A DNA stretch of 64,000 nt from CBDAPU01 sp965198875 (GCA_965198875.1 CBDAPU010000001.1:1984001-2048000), one strand, 5' to 3'. Positions 26,190-35,794 are shown, counted from the stretch's first letter. Translations and numbers: made by a program. The notes: generated by a model not told the origin, from the sequence alone.

Positions 26190-27101
26190 ATGCTTAAAGC
26201 AGTTGAAAATGGCACAATCAAGATCATAAACGGGCAGTCCCGCATTTATTATGATGGTTACTGGATCAGGCATTACGATGTTCCAAATAATCTTGCCTAC
26301 AAGAAGTCCCTTATCGATCAATTAACCCGTCGGGTTTTTCATCATGTGGAAACGGGGATCAACACGCCGGGCAACAAACTTGAGGAGGTCAGGGGACGCT
26401 ATGAAGCTGAAGAGAATGTATCTAAAAAGCGCGTGCTCGCGGCCATGTTGGCGGGCGCCCTGCTCAATCGTGGCTCCGACATCCTCACACATATCGTGGA
26501 GCTGGAAGAGATCGGCGTCGCCGTCAAACCCGATAACGCACTTTTAAAAGAATGCGGTCATTGTTTTATGGGCGCCCTTGAGTACGGTAAATATATCCGC
26601 GTGAAACACGGCCGGGAGGGTCTGGAAGAATTATGGGGTGAGCCGTTTAAGGCATTCACCACGCCCGTGAATCAGTTTCTTGAAAGTCGCTATATCAAGG
26701 TCGCCATCACCATGCAGGAGATTGATCAGCTGGGCGATAAAATGGCAGAAGTCTTCTCAACAGCGCCGATGTTTCGTGAACAGGTCAGGTTAATTGATGA
26801 GTTGGCTATCAATGGCAAGAAGGCCATGGAAACATTACGCAGCGATCCGGCGATGATAGAGATCTGGCCCTGTTTCGTCAGTGCATCCGAGCAGGTAGCC
26901 GATTGCAAACCCACCTTCAATGATGAGGCCACACGCCGTGAACATGCATTGGGTAAACGCGGCATCCAGCTATTTCATGTATGTGGAACATTGATTGAAG
27001 ATTTAACCAACTATCGGATCCCCATGCCCAACACGACCCAGGCTTTTCTGCATCGCGCTAACCAGTTCAGAGAAAAATACGCCGCCAGACTATATGTATA
27101 A
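26190..27101 (+). CDS. Conserved-looking protein of unknown function
   Basis: I do not recognise a family for this 303-residue protein. It has no signal peptide or membrane helix and looks cytosolic and mostly helical, with charged heptad-like stretches (KLEEVRGRYEAEENVSKKRVLAAML). Cys and His residues occur in KECGHCFMG and FHVCGT. It lies between squalene-hopene cyclase and an acyl-CoA dehydrogenase, starts 100 bases after the former and ends 24 bases before the latter, so cotranscription with the dehydrogenase is likely. Codon usage resembles its neighbours, which supports a real gene. Confidence 0.7.
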   Translation: MLKAVENGTIKIINGQSRIYYDGYWIRHYDVPNNLAYKKSLIDQLTRRVFHHVETGINTPGNKLEEVRGRYEAEENVSKKRVLAAMLAGALLNRGSDILTHIVELEEIGVAVKPDNALLKECGHCFMGALEYGKYIRVKHGREGLEELWGEPFKAFTTPVNQFLESRYIKVAITMQEIDQLGDKMAEVFSTAPMFREQVRLIDELAINGKKAMETLRSDPAMIEIWPCFVSASEQVADCKPTFNDEATRREHALGKRGIQLFHVCGTLIEDLTNYRIPMPNTTQAFLHRANQFREKYAARLYV

Positions 27102-27125
27102 AAATATGAACGATAAGGAGGTTTT

Positions 27126-28904
27126 ATGAGTGATTACACAGCCCCAATCCGTGATATGCGCTTTGCATTAAATGAGTTAGCTGGTCTATCCAGCATTAAC
27201 CAGTTGCCGGGGTTAGAGGACGCCACCGATGACATCGTCAGCGCGGTACTGGAAGAGGCGGCAAAGTTTGCCGGCGAAGCGCTCGCACCCGTTAATCACT
27301 CCGGCGATATGGCCGGCGCCACATTTAAGGATAATGCGGTGACCTCGCCAGCAGGCTTCAAGCAAGCGTATCAGGCCTTTGTGGCCGGGGGATGGCCTGC
27401 CCTGCCTTTTCCCCATGACGTAGGCGGACAGGGTCTGCCGGAGCTCGTCGCCGCCGCCACCAACGAGATCTGGCAGGCAGCGAACATGGCGTTTTCGCTG
27501 TGTCCCATGTTGACCGAGGGTTGTGCGGTTGCCCTTAAAGCACATGGCTCAGAGCAGCTAAAAGCAACATGCCTGTCCAAACTCGTCTCAGGTGAATGGA
27601 CCGGCACCATGAACCTGACCGAATCACAGGCTGGCTCGGACCTGGCGGTCGTGAAGACGAAAGCCGTGCCGGAGGGCGATCATTATCGGCTATTCGGTCA
27701 AAAGATATTCATTACCTGGGGCGATCACGACCTCACCGAGAATACGCTCCACCTTGTGCTCGCCCGTCTGCCCGACGCCCCCCCGGGCATTAAAGGGATC
27801 TCACTGTTTTTAGTGCCGAAGTTTCTCATTAGCCAGGATGGCTCAATGGGTGAGCGTAACGATGTTTATCCCGTCTCCATAGAGCATAAACTGGGCATAC
27901 ACGCCAGCCCCACCTGTGTGATGAGTTACGGTGATAACGGCGGTGCGGTGGGTTATCTGGTTGGCGAGGAAAACGATGGTATCGCCTGCATGTTTACCAT
28001 GATGAACCATGCCCGCATCGCCGTGGGTATCGAGGGTTTGAGTATCAGTGAGCGTGCCTACCAACAGGCGTTGACTTACGCAAAAGAACGCGAGCAGGGC
28101 AAAACCCCGGGCCGGGAAGGGCGGGCGAAGATCATCGAGCACGCCGATGTGCGCCGCATGTTGATGTTGATGAGATCGGGCATTGAGGCCATGCGCGCCA
28201 TCGCCTATGTCACCGCTGGTTCATTGGATTATATGTGCCGCGCCACCGATGCGGCGAGCAGACAATCCCATGGGGAGAGATTTGCTTTGCTGACGCCGGT
28301 TGTGAAGGCCTGGTGTACAGAGCTGGCGCAGGAGGTCACGTATCTCGGTATGCAGATACATGGGGGCATGGGTTATATTGAGGAAACCGGCGTTGCACAA
28401 CACTACCGTGATGCGCGGATCACAACCATTTATGAAGGCACCACAGGGATCCAGGCGCAGGACCTGGTTGGACGAAAAGTTATTCGAGACAACGGCAGGG
28501 CGATGAGGGTGCTGATCTCAGAGATGGAGCAGACCATCGCATCATTGGACACTGATGATGTAAACCAGACAATCATCAGGGAACACCTGCGTGAAGGTAC
28601 GGCAAACCTCTCTCGGGCAACGGACTGGCTGTTGCAAAACTACCAGCACGACGCCAATGCGCCGGGCTCTGCCGCCGTGAATTTTCTCATGTTGACGGGG
28701 GTGCTCTGTGGTGGCTGGCAAATGGCCCGGGCGGCCATCATCGCCGCAGAAAAAGCCAGCTCAACGGATGATGATTTCTACAAAAACAAAATCGTTAGCG
28801 CAAGGTTTTATGCAGAGCATTACCTGCCCCGAAGCAGTGGTTATCTTGCGGCCATCACCGCCGGCAGCGCATCCATTATGGCGCTGGCCGCGGAGAGTTT
28901 TTAA
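27126..28904 (+). CDS. Acyl-CoA dehydrogenase (long FadE-like form with C-terminal domain)
   Basis: The 592-residue flavoenzyme has the acyl-CoA dehydrogenase core: MNLTESQAGSDLAVVKTKA (FAD/substrate loop), FITWGDHDLTEN, HKLGIHASPTCVM and, near residue 435, RITTIYEGTTGIQAQDLVGRKV, which holds the likely catalytic Glu. The length and the C-terminal extension after that motif match bacterial FadE-like acyl-CoA dehydrogenases of about 600 residues. It would oxidise acyl-CoA to the trans-2-enoyl-CoA. A near-perfect ribosome site, AAGGAGG, precedes the ATG. It converges on the acyl-CoA ligase gene; chain-length preference is unknown. Confidence 0.92.
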   Translation: MSDYTAPIRDMRFALNELAGLSSINQLPGLEDATDDIVSAVLEEAAKFAGEALAPVNHSGDMAGATFKDNAVTSPAGFKQAYQAFVAGGWPALPFPHDVGGQGLPELVAAATNEIWQAANMAFSLCPMLTEGCAVALKAHGSEQLKATCLSKLVSGEWTGTMNLTESQAGSDLAVVKTKAVPEGDHYRLFGQKIFITWGDHDLTENTLHLVLARLPDAPPGIKGISLFLVPKFLISQDGSMGERNDVYPVSIEHKLGIHASPTCVMSYGDNGGAVGYLVGEENDGIACMFTMMNHARIAVGIEGLSISERAYQQALTYAKEREQGKTPGREGRAKIIEHADVRRMLMLMRSGIEAMRAIAYVTAGSLDYMCRATDAASRQSHGERFALLTPVVKAWCTELAQEVTYLGMQIHGGMGYIEETGVAQHYRDARITTIYEGTTGIQAQDLVGRKVIRDNGRAMRVLISEMEQTIASLDTDDVNQTIIREHLREGTANLSRATDWLLQNYQHDANAPGSAAVNFLMLTGVLCGGWQMARAAIIAAEKASSTDDDFYKNKIVSARFYAEHYLPRSSGYLAAITAGSASIMALAAESF

Positions 28905-29140
28905 TGCGCTCAGATCCTGATCAGCGCTCATGAAAACAGCGGCTGTTGAATCTCCCAATCACTTGCCCGGGCAGCTCAAATCGGCCACTACAGACAGCAA
29001 AGACAGGCTCTTAACCTTCGCCTCTTACACTGGCTAAAAATGCACGGCCTCGCACCTTGCAGGCATAGATCATGCTGTGGTTGATGATGGTGTAGGCGCT
29101 TATTGATGTGCCGATACGGATATTGCTCCTGGAAGCGCGA

Positions 29141-30775
29141 TCAAACCGTCGGTAATGGGTAGTCCTTAAACTGCTCTCTCAACGCTGTTTTCTGGATTTT
29201 TCCCGTGGCGGTATGCGGTATTTCATCAACACAGACGATATCATCAGGCAACCACCATTTCGCTACTTTATCTTGCAACCACGCCATCATCGCATCCCTG
29301 CTCACCGCCTTGTCCGCTTTATTTACAATAATTAACAGGGGACGTTCCGCCCATTTTGGGTGAGGAATACCGATAACAGCGGCCTCGGCAATGTCAGGGT
29401 GTGCGACCGCCGCATTTTCCAAATCGATAGAGCTGATCCATTCACCCCCTGATTTGATCACATCTTTGGCTCTGTCCGTTATCTGTAAGTAGCCCTCAGG
29501 ATCAATATGCCCAACATCACCGGTATTAAACCAGCCATCGGCCTCATGGGCATCGTCAGGCTCATCCAGTTTATAATAATCATCACAGATAAACGGCCCC
29601 CGCACTTTCAACACACCGGCTGAGCGACCATCCCGGGGCAGGGGATTATTATCGTCATCGACGATCTTCATCTCTACACCATAGGCGGCACGCCCCTGTT
29701 TTTGCCGTATCGCCAGTTGTTCTTCCCTGGAGAGGGCCAGCATGTGCGGCTTTAATGTGTTGACCGTCCCTAAAGGGCTCATCTCCGTCATGCCCCAGGC
29801 ATGACGCACATAGACGCCATACTTCTCTTCGAACTCCTGCATCATTGACAACGGGCAGGATGAGCCACCAATGATGAGCCGTTTAAGCGTGCCTACTTTT
29901 TTATCCGCATCGGCCAGGTATTGAAGCAAGTTTAACCAAACAGTCGGGACGCCGGCAGAGAACGTCACCTGCTCCTCTTCTATCAATGCCTGCAAGGTTT
30001 CACCATCGCCCATCTTCGGGCCCGGGAAAACCAGTTTCGTCCCGGCCATGGGCGCTGCATAGGCCATCCCCCAGGCATTGACATGGAACATGGGCACAAC
30101 CGGCATGACCACATCGCGGACGGAGAAACCAAATACATCCGCTGATATCGAGGTCATGGCATGTATGAGCATGGCTCTGTGATGATAGAGCACACCTTTA
30201 GGATTGCCTGTTGTTCCCGAGGTATAGCACATGGAGCAGGCCGCCTTCTCATCCAGGTAAGGCCAGTCAAATGTATCCGGCTGTCCGCTGATAAACGACT
30301 CATATGAGCATGTGTTCTTTAAGGTTGTCCTGGGTAAGCGCTTATCATCGGTGAGCACGATGAATAACTCTACGCCCGCCAAGTGTGTCGCCACCTTCTC
30401 CAGCACAGGTACAATCAGCGGATCAACAAAGATGAGCCGGTCCTCAGCATGGTTGACAATGTAGATGATCTGCTCTGGAAACAGGCGCGGGTTGACGGTA
30501 TGGGTAACCGCACCGATCCCGGCAATGCCGTAATACAGCTCGAAGTGGCGATAATCATTAAAGGCAAGGGTGGCGATCCTGTCACCGCTTTGGATCCCGT
30601 AATCGCATAAGGCTCTCGCCAGTTGACGGGTGCGCTTAAACGTCTCGGCATAGGTTGTCCTGTGCCGGGGTTCATCACAGGTGACCGATACGATTTCAGT
30701 ATCGGGATGGTTATGATCAGCATGTTCCATTATGGAGGTAATGGTAAGCTGTCTGTCCATTATCATACCCAGCAT
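29141..30775 (-). CDS. Acyl-CoA ligase (medium/long-chain, FadD/AlkK-like)
   Basis: The 544-residue ANL-family enzyme activates a carboxylic acid to its acyl-CoA through an acyl-AMP. It has the phosphate loop YTSGTTGNPKGVLYHHRAM, WGMTEMSPLG, the hinge GWFNTGDVGHIDPEGYL with KSGGEWIS, and the catalytic Lys in GKIQKTALRE. I chose the ATG at 30775, preceded by AGAGAGGG at six bases, over the one at 30799. It is 110 bases downstream of paaX on the same strand and may share its transcript, but its motifs are closer to fatty-acyl ligases than to PaaK. With the facing acyl-CoA dehydrogenase it could feed beta-oxidation. Confidence 0.9.
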   Translation of the reverse strand: MLGMIMDRQLTITSIMEHADHNHPDTEIVSVTCDEPRHRTTYAETFKRTRQLARALCDYGIQSGDRIATLAFNDYRHFELYYGIAGIGAVTHTVNPRLFPEQIIYIVNHAEDRLIFVDPLIVPVLEKVATHLAGVELFIVLTDDKRLPRTTLKNTCSYESFISGQPDTFDWPYLDEKAACSMCYTSGTTGNPKGVLYHHRAMLIHAMTSISADVFGFSVRDVVMPVVPMFHVNAWGMAYAAPMAGTKLVFPGPKMGDGETLQALIEEEQVTFSAGVPTVWLNLLQYLADADKKVGTLKRLIIGGSSCPLSMMQEFEEKYGVYVRHAWGMTEMSPLGTVNTLKPHMLALSREEQLAIRQKQGRAAYGVEMKIVDDDNNPLPRDGRSAGVLKVRGPFICDDYYKLDEPDDAHEADGWFNTGDVGHIDPEGYLQITDRAKDVIKSGGEWISSIDLENAAVAHPDIAEAAVIGIPHPKWAERPLLIIVNKADKAVSRDAMMAWLQDKVAKWWLPDDIVCVDEIPHTATGKIQKTALREQFKDYPLPTV

Positions 30776-30884
30776 GATCGACCCTCTCTTAATTCCCAAG
30801 CGTATCTAAACATGCCCGCTTGTCAGTAGTTTCATTGGCTTTAGGCTTCTATCATACAGGGTATTGTAGAGAAAATAACTCAGC

Positions 30885-31811
30885 TTATACACCCGCCCCA
30901 TCAAACCTTAAATAAAACCCGCGCACAGGTTTACCCAGATTGCCCGCTACCGTCTCCATGTTCTCCATCAAATAAGCCGTGGCGTTTTCCTGCACCGCAC
31001 GATAGATGTTTTTTGTTAACTGATAGGCTGTGGTCCCTGACCAGGCGGATGGCAACAACTCCTGCGGCAGATCAGCATCCTGCAAGTGAATGCGGCGGTA
31101 TTCGTGGATGAGCAAGGTGCGGATCTGAAAACACTGCAGGTTATCCAGCCTTTTCGACTGATTTATCCCATCATAGACCCCCTGAAATCGCTCAATGAAC
31201 TGATGGTATCTTGCTGCTATCTCTTCAAGGTTCCAGCAATGATGCGACAGGGCTTTGAGCGCTTGCCTCGATGCCGGATTCTCATTACCGGCCATGAGCA
31301 CGACCACCTTATCCGCCAGTTTTAATGCCATTAACGTCTCATCCAGCGATTGCCTGTCACCGGACGGATGCGCCAACAGGCCTGTTGTGAGTGTGCCATA
31401 ACCCAGCCATGATAATGCCTTACCGAGCCGCTCTTTCTCATCACTGCTCATTGAAACCGGCAACACCAATGTCCACTTTCCATCCCAGGATGTGCGCCTG
31501 GAGGAGTAGATCCGTGCGGCTGCTTTTTCATAATGCCGTCGGCCTGAGCCGGTGAAGCCATAATAACTTCGCCTGCCCACTTGCCTGGCCACTAACCAGT
31601 CTTCTTTAACCAGCCTGAATACGGCGGTTCGGATCTGTCGTGGATTAAGACCAAACGATCCCAGGGTATTGATCAAACTACCCAGCCACACAGAATTACC
31701 ATGTTGTGAGATGGCGTCACCGAATACACTGATGATCAACGAGCCTGTGCGAACAGGGGTGCGCTGATTAAACTCGTGAATGAGATCATCAACAAGTTTA
31801 AGTCTGGCCAT
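30885..31811 (-). CDS. paaX: Phenylacetate-responsive repressor PaaX
   Basis: The 308-residue regulator has the PaaX layout: an N-terminal winged helix (RTGSLIISVFGDAISQHGNSVWLGSLINTLGSFGLNPRQIRTAVFRLVKEDWL), then GRRSYYGFTGSGRRHYEKAAARIY, a middle domain and a C-terminal region with PQELLPSAWSGTTAYQL. PaaX represses phenylacetate genes until phenylacetyl-CoA binds. It is the last gene of paaABCDEX, four bases after paaE, so it is probably autoregulated. Candidate operators are at 35496-35534 and 40777-40814. Confidence 0.95.
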   Translation of the reverse strand: MARLKLVDDLIHEFNQRTPVRTGSLIISVFGDAISQHGNSVWLGSLINTLGSFGLNPRQIRTAVFRLVKEDWLVARQVGRRSYYGFTGSGRRHYEKAAARIYSSRRTSWDGKWTLVLPVSMSSDEKERLGKALSWLGYGTLTTGLLAHPSGDRQSLDETLMALKLADKVVVLMAGNENPASRQALKALSHHCWNLEEIAARYHQFIERFQGVYDGINQSKRLDNLQCFQIRTLLIHEYRRIHLQDADLPQELLPSAWSGTTAYQLTKNIYRAVQENATAYLMENMETVAGNLGKPVRGFYLRFDGAGV

Positions 31812-31814
31812 GAA

Positions 31815-32897
31815 TTAGTGATCGAAATCAATCACCACTTTATCCGTCATCGGGTGGGCCTGGCAGGTCAACACATAACCGGCGTCCAGCTCATCCTGTT
31901 GCAGGGCGTGATTGAGATCCATATCTACTTCGCCGTCGATGAGTTTTGCCTTGCAGGTTGCACAAACCCCGCCTTTACAGGCAAACGGCAGGTCAACGCC
32001 ATTATCCAATGCGCCATCGAGTATATTCTCCCCGTCCGCCGTCAACTCAAACTGTGTCTCTCGCCCATCGGCAACAACAGTGACCGCTGATACCATGCCC
32101 GCCATTTTCATCGCACGTTCATGGTGTCTCGCTACTCTCGCCGCCGCATCATCGGCTGACGCCGCAAACAATTCATAATGGATTCTACCCTCATCAACCC
32201 CTTCTGCGCGCAACCCCCGCGATACTTCCGAGATCATCGCCTCCGGGCCACACAGAAAGAACGCATGAACAGAATGCAAATCAAGCAAGTGCCGGATCAG
32301 CTCGCCGCCTTTTTTGTTATTGATACGGCCATTTAAGATCTCAATATCCTGGCGCTCCCGGCTCAGTATGTTGATCCACTGGAAACGGGGTAGATGTTTA
32401 TTTTTTATCGCCGCCAGCTCTTCCTTAAACATGATTGTCGCCACCCGCTGATTACCATATAACAAGGTGACATGGCCTTTTGGCTCCTGGCTTAAAATGG
32501 TTTTTATGATCGACAGGATGGGTGTGATCCCGCTACCTGCCGCAATACATAGGTAATTATGCTCGTTATTCTCATGAAGTCGGGTAAAAAAAGTCCCCAT
32601 GGGCGGCATCACATCAATGCTGCCGCCAATGCCTAGGCTTTCATTGGCAAAGGTTGAGAAGACACCGCCCTGGACTCGCTTCACCGCCACCTGCAAGAGC
32701 CCCTCATCCACGCCGGAGCAAATCGAATAAGAACGCCTGACATCACGCCCATCTATATCGGATCTGAGCGTCAGGTATTGGCCCTGAATAAATGTAAACC
32801 TATCCGCCAGCGCATCAGGCACATCAAAGCTCAAGCAAACCGCGTTATCCGTTTCCCGCCTGATCTGCGAGATCCTTAAAGGGTAGAAATCACTCAT
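31815..32897 (-). CDS. paaE: Phenylacetyl-CoA 1,2-epoxidase reductase subunit PaaE
   Basis: The 360-residue reductase passes electrons from NAD(P)H through FAD and a [2Fe-2S] centre to the PaaAC epoxidase. The N-terminal ferredoxin-reductase domain has RRSYSICSG (FAD) and AAGSGITPILSII (nucleotide). The C-terminal plant-type ferredoxin has the cluster motif CKGGVCATCKAKL plus a later Cys in VLTCQAHP. I chose the ATG at 32897 because it matches the family start (MSDFYPLRIS); a GTG at 32927, immediately after the paaD stop, is possible. Confidence 0.96.
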   Translation of the reverse strand: MSDFYPLRISQIRRETDNAVCLSFDVPDALADRFTFIQGQYLTLRSDIDGRDVRRSYSICSGVDEGLLQVAVKRVQGGVFSTFANESLGIGGSIDVMPPMGTFFTRLHENNEHNYLCIAAGSGITPILSIIKTILSQEPKGHVTLLYGNQRVATIMFKEELAAIKNKHLPRFQWINILSRERQDIEILNGRINNKKGGELIRHLLDLHSVHAFFLCGPEAMISEVSRGLRAEGVDEGRIHYELFAASADDAAARVARHHERAMKMAGMVSAVTVVADGRETQFELTADGENILDGALDNGVDLPFACKGGVCATCKAKLIDGEVDMDLNHALQQDELDAGYVLTCQAHPMTDKVVIDFDH

Positions 32898-32927
32898 ATC
32901 GTGTTGCCGCTGAACATCACCCTGCAC

Positions 32928-33449
32928 CTAAATACATTTGAAATAATCGAAAGGCTCCAGACAATCATGACACTGGTATAACGCCTTGCAGGGTGTGGAA
33001 CCAAAGGCGCTGATGATGCGGGTATTTGAAGATTGACATTGGGGACACTGCACCTTTATATGAGGTGTATGCAGAGGGCATTGACTGGCAGCGCCAACCG
33101 GCGGGGCGATACCGTATCGCAACAACTTCTCCCGACCCGCATCGCTCAGCCAGTCTGTGCTCCAGGCCGGGGAGAGCCGGGTCTTCACCTGTACATGTTC
33201 ATAACCTCTCTCACCCAGGGTGGCAAGTATGTCCTGCTCTATGGTCTTGATGGCCGGACAAGCGCTGTAAGTGGGCGTGATGATCACCTGTAGCTCACCA
33301 TCGTGATAACTGACGTCCTGTAAAACGCCCAAGTCCGCAATGGTTAATACGGGTATTTCAGGATCGGCGATCCGCCCAAGCAAACGCCTCACCGCCGCTA
33401 CCGGATCATCAGGGGATAAAGTCGGTGATCTTTCTCTTGCCGAGTTCAT
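32928..33449 (-). CDS. paaD: PaaD, Fe-S assembly/maturation protein of the phenylacetyl-CoA epoxidase
   Basis: The 173-residue protein starts with a MIP18/DUF59 domain (LGRIADPEIPVLTIADLGVLQDV, TPTYSACPAIKTIEQDI) and ends with a zinc-ribbon (CPQCQSSNTRIISAFGSTPCKALYQCHDC). PaaD is thought to help mature the Fe-S centre of the epoxidase system. It sits between paaC and paaE in the expected order; spacings of 12 and 0-30 bases support one transcript. Confidence 0.95.
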   Translation of the reverse strand: MNSARERSPTLSPDDPVAAVRRLLGRIADPEIPVLTIADLGVLQDVSYHDGELQVIITPTYSACPAIKTIEQDILATLGERGYEHVQVKTRLSPAWSTDWLSDAGREKLLRYGIAPPVGAASQCPLHTPHIKVQCPQCQSSNTRIISAFGSTPCKALYQCHDCLEPFDYFKCI

Positions 33450-33461
33450 CGCATTCGATGA

Positions 33462-34217
33462 CTACCACTCAAGCCCCGGATGCACCCTTTGTACCGATTG
33501 CATCTCCGCCAGCAAATAACCCATGTGTTCTGAATGCACGCCCCGACGACCACCCGTGCGCCTAAACGTTGGCTCAGGGCGGGTCAATGTCGCCTCATTG
33601 AGCACACTGTCGACTTTCTCGTTCCACTTCTCCTTGATGAGGTGCAGATCAACACCTGTCCCGGTTTCCTGCATCTTCCGATCCACCTCATCCGCATCGA
33701 ACAACTCAAAGGTAAAAGGGATCACCTCGGCGATGGCCCTGCTTATCCTGCCATGACTCTCGGCAGTACCATCACCAAGTCGCACCATCCATTCGCTACT
33801 GTGGCGCAGGTGATAGGCGCACTCTTTTACTGTTTTCCCGGCAATGGCCGAGAGCGTTGCATCGGATGAGTTTTGTAATGCCTGATAATAGAAGAAGTCG
33901 TACACATCGATAAAAAACTGTCGTGCTGTGGTAGCGCCAAAATCCCCAATGGGCAATTCCATGATGAGAAAGTTTCGAAACTCCCGCTCGCAACGAAGAT
34001 AGGCCAAATCATCCTCAGTCCTGCCCCTGCCTTCCACCTCACCGGCATAGGTCAATAACATGCGCGCTCGCCCGATTAAATCCAGGGCGGTATTGGCCAC
34101 AGCCACGTCTTCTTCCAAAAATGGCCCGTGACCACACCACTGTGATAGACGTTGCCCATTAATCAGGGCGTTATCACCCAGTCTCAGCACGTATTCGAAT
34201 AAATTATTTTTAGTCAT
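33462..34217 (-). CDS. paaC: Phenylacetyl-CoA epoxidase structural subunit PaaC
   Basis: The 251-residue ferritin-like subunit is the non-catalytic partner of PaaA in the epoxidase core. It shows LRLGDNALINGQRLSQWCGHGPFLEEDVAVANTALDLIGRARMLL, LAYLRCEREFRNFLIMELP and a C-terminal FRRTGGRRGVHSEHMGYLLAEMQ. It supports the A subunit in converting phenylacetyl-CoA to the 1,2-epoxide. Length and motifs are complete. It is separated from paaB by five bases and from paaD by twelve. Confidence 0.97.
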   Translation of the reverse strand: MTKNNLFEYVLRLGDNALINGQRLSQWCGHGPFLEEDVAVANTALDLIGRARMLLTYAGEVEGRGRTEDDLAYLRCEREFRNFLIMELPIGDFGATTARQFFIDVYDFFYYQALQNSSDATLSAIAGKTVKECAYHLRHSSEWMVRLGDGTAESHGRISRAIAEVIPFTFELFDADEVDRKMQETGTGVDLHLIKEKWNEKVDSVLNEATLTRPEPTFRRTGGRRGVHSEHMGYLLAEMQSVQRVHPGLEW

Positions 34218-34222
34218 TGACG

Positions 34223-34513
34223 CTATAACTTCAGATCCTCAGGCACATCATAAAAAGTAGGGTGGCGGTAGACCTTGTCATCCATGGGATCAAAAAAGCT
34301 GCCACTGTCCTCAGGTTGACTGGCTATGATGTCCTCCGATCTCACCACCCAGATGCTGCAACCTTCGCTACGGCGTGTGTAGGTATCACGGGCATATTGC
34401 AGGGCCTGGGCGCCATCGCCAGCATGGATACTACCCGCATGTTTATGATCCAGCCCTCTTTTGCTTCGCACAAACACTTCCCAAAGTGGTAGCGGTTTCA
34501 GCTTCTCTGACAT
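34223..34513 (-). CDS. paaB: Phenylacetyl-CoA epoxidase subunit PaaB
   Basis: The 96-residue subunit bridges epoxidase heterodimers. It begins PLWEVFVRSKRGLDHKHAGSIHAGDGAQALQYARDTYTRRSEGCSIWVVRSEDI and ends with KVYRHPTFYDVP, both typical of PaaB. Spacing to paaA is nine bases. Length is normal. Confidence 0.97.
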   Translation of the reverse strand: MSEKLKPLPLWEVFVRSKRGLDHKHAGSIHAGDGAQALQYARDTYTRRSEGCSIWVVRSEDIIASQPEDSGSFFDPMDDKVYRHPTFYDVPEDLKL

Positions 34514-34522
34514 GGCCTCACC

Positions 34523-35470
34523 TCATGCCGCCGCTTTATCGCTGTGTTGTTGTTTCTCCCCATAGGCGATGGCCGCTTCCCGCACCCATGCACCATCTTC
34601 ATGGGCCTTGATCCGCGCCCCCAGTCTTTCATGATTACAGGGGCCATTACCGGCTATCACCTGAAAAAACTCATCCCAGTTAATCTCACCAAAATCATAA
34701 TGCCCCCGCGCCTCATTCCATTTCAGCGCCGGGTCCGGGATCGCCAAACCGAGATGATCGGCCTGGGGTACGGATTGATCGACAAACCTCTGCCGCAATT
34801 CATCATTACTGGCGCGCTTGATTTTCCATTTCATGGATTGGGCCGAATGTTTGGATTCAGCGTCACTCGGCCCAAACATCATCAACGAAGGCCACCACCA
34901 TCGGTTCAACGCATCCTGGGCCATGGCTTTTTGCTCCGCCGAACCACGACAAAGCGCCATCAACAGCTCAAAACCCTGGCGCATGTGAAAACTCTCCTCC
35001 TTGCAGATCCGTACCATCGCCCGCGCATAGGGCCCGTAAGAGCAACGGCATAATGGCACCTGGTTCATGATGGCGGCGCCGTCTACCAGCCAGCCGATCG
35101 CCCCCACATCCGCCCAGGTCAAAGTGGGATAATTGAAGATGCTGGAATACTTCGCCTTGCCGGCGTGCAGTTGGTCAATCATCTGCTCCCGGGAGACGCC
35201 CAACGTCTCCGCTGCACTGTAGAGATACAGACCATGACCTGCCTCGTCCTGCACTTTAGCCAGCAAGATAGCCTTGCGTCTTAATGTCGGCGCGCGGGTG
35301 ATCCAGTTTCCCTCAGGCAACTGCCCGACGACTTCGGAATGGGCATGTTGCGAGATCTGCCTGATCAATGTCTGCCTGTAAGGATCCGGCATCCAGTCCC
35401 TGGGTTCGATCTTCTCCTCCATATCAACACGGCGCTGAAACTCAGCGGTTATTTGCGTTGTATCAGTCAT
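34523..35470 (-). CDS. paaA: Phenylacetyl-CoA epoxidase catalytic subunit PaaA
   Basis: The 315-residue diiron oxygenase subunit inserts one O atom across the aromatic ring of phenylacetyl-CoA. Diiron ligands lie in the ferritin-like motifs KVQDEAGHGLYLYSAAE (EAGH) and ICKEESFHMRQG (EESFH). It is the first gene of paaABCDEX. The upstream region carries an inverted repeat that may bind PaaX. Length matches E. coli PaaA (309). A C-terminal Ala/His/Lys tail is slightly longer than usual. Confidence 0.98.
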   Translation of the reverse strand: MTDTTQITAEFQRRVDMEEKIEPRDWMPDPYRQTLIRQISQHAHSEVVGQLPEGNWITRAPTLRRKAILLAKVQDEAGHGLYLYSAAETLGVSREQMIDQLHAGKAKYSSIFNYPTLTWADVGAIGWLVDGAAIMNQVPLCRCSYGPYARAMVRICKEESFHMRQGFELLMALCRGSAEQKAMAQDALNRWWWPSLMMFGPSDAESKHSAQSMKWKIKRASNDELRQRFVDQSVPQADHLGLAIPDPALKWNEARGHYDFGEINWDEFFQVIAGNGPCNHERLGARIKAHEDGAWVREAAIAYGEKQQHSDKAAA

Positions 35471-35495
35471 GGTAGCGCCTCAGATTTCATTTTAA

Positions 35496-35534
35496 TGATA
35501 CAGAAACTTTGCGATATTCTATATTCGTGTATCA
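35496..35534 (-). promoter_or_regulatory. Candidate PaaX operator upstream of paaA
   Basis: TGATACA, 25 bases and TGTATCA form a perfect inverted repeat 26 bases before the paaA ATG. The coding-strand half AATGTGATACACGAA resembles the known PaaX half-site, as I recall it (WWTRTGATTCGYGWT). A matching repeat precedes paaK. Confidence 0.6.
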
Positions 35535-35759
35535 CATTGTGCAAGCGCAGAACAGGACGTCAAGGCAAGACCCCATCAATGCGATCATTTTCTCATATCT
35601 CGTACCTGGCGGGTACTCACCAATGCGCCTTGATCCCCGGATGTTGAAGCCCATCGGGAAGTCCGTGATCGCCTCAACAACCATAACAACACCCACATGA
35701 AATCAATGGATGATGGCTACTTAAATCGGGCGTGTGAGATCAGATCGGTGTCGTTCGAT

Positions 35760-35794
35760 TTTTTGATCCATTTTTTGATCCATTTTTTGATCCA
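35760..35794 (+). repeat. Three tandem copies of TTTTTTGATCCA
   Basis: A 12-base unit is repeated about three times (the first copy has five T rather than six) roughly 90 bases before tupA. The 410-base gap between paaA and tupA otherwise holds only the candidate PaaX operator. The repeat could be a binding array or a simple slippage product. Confidence 0.9.
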
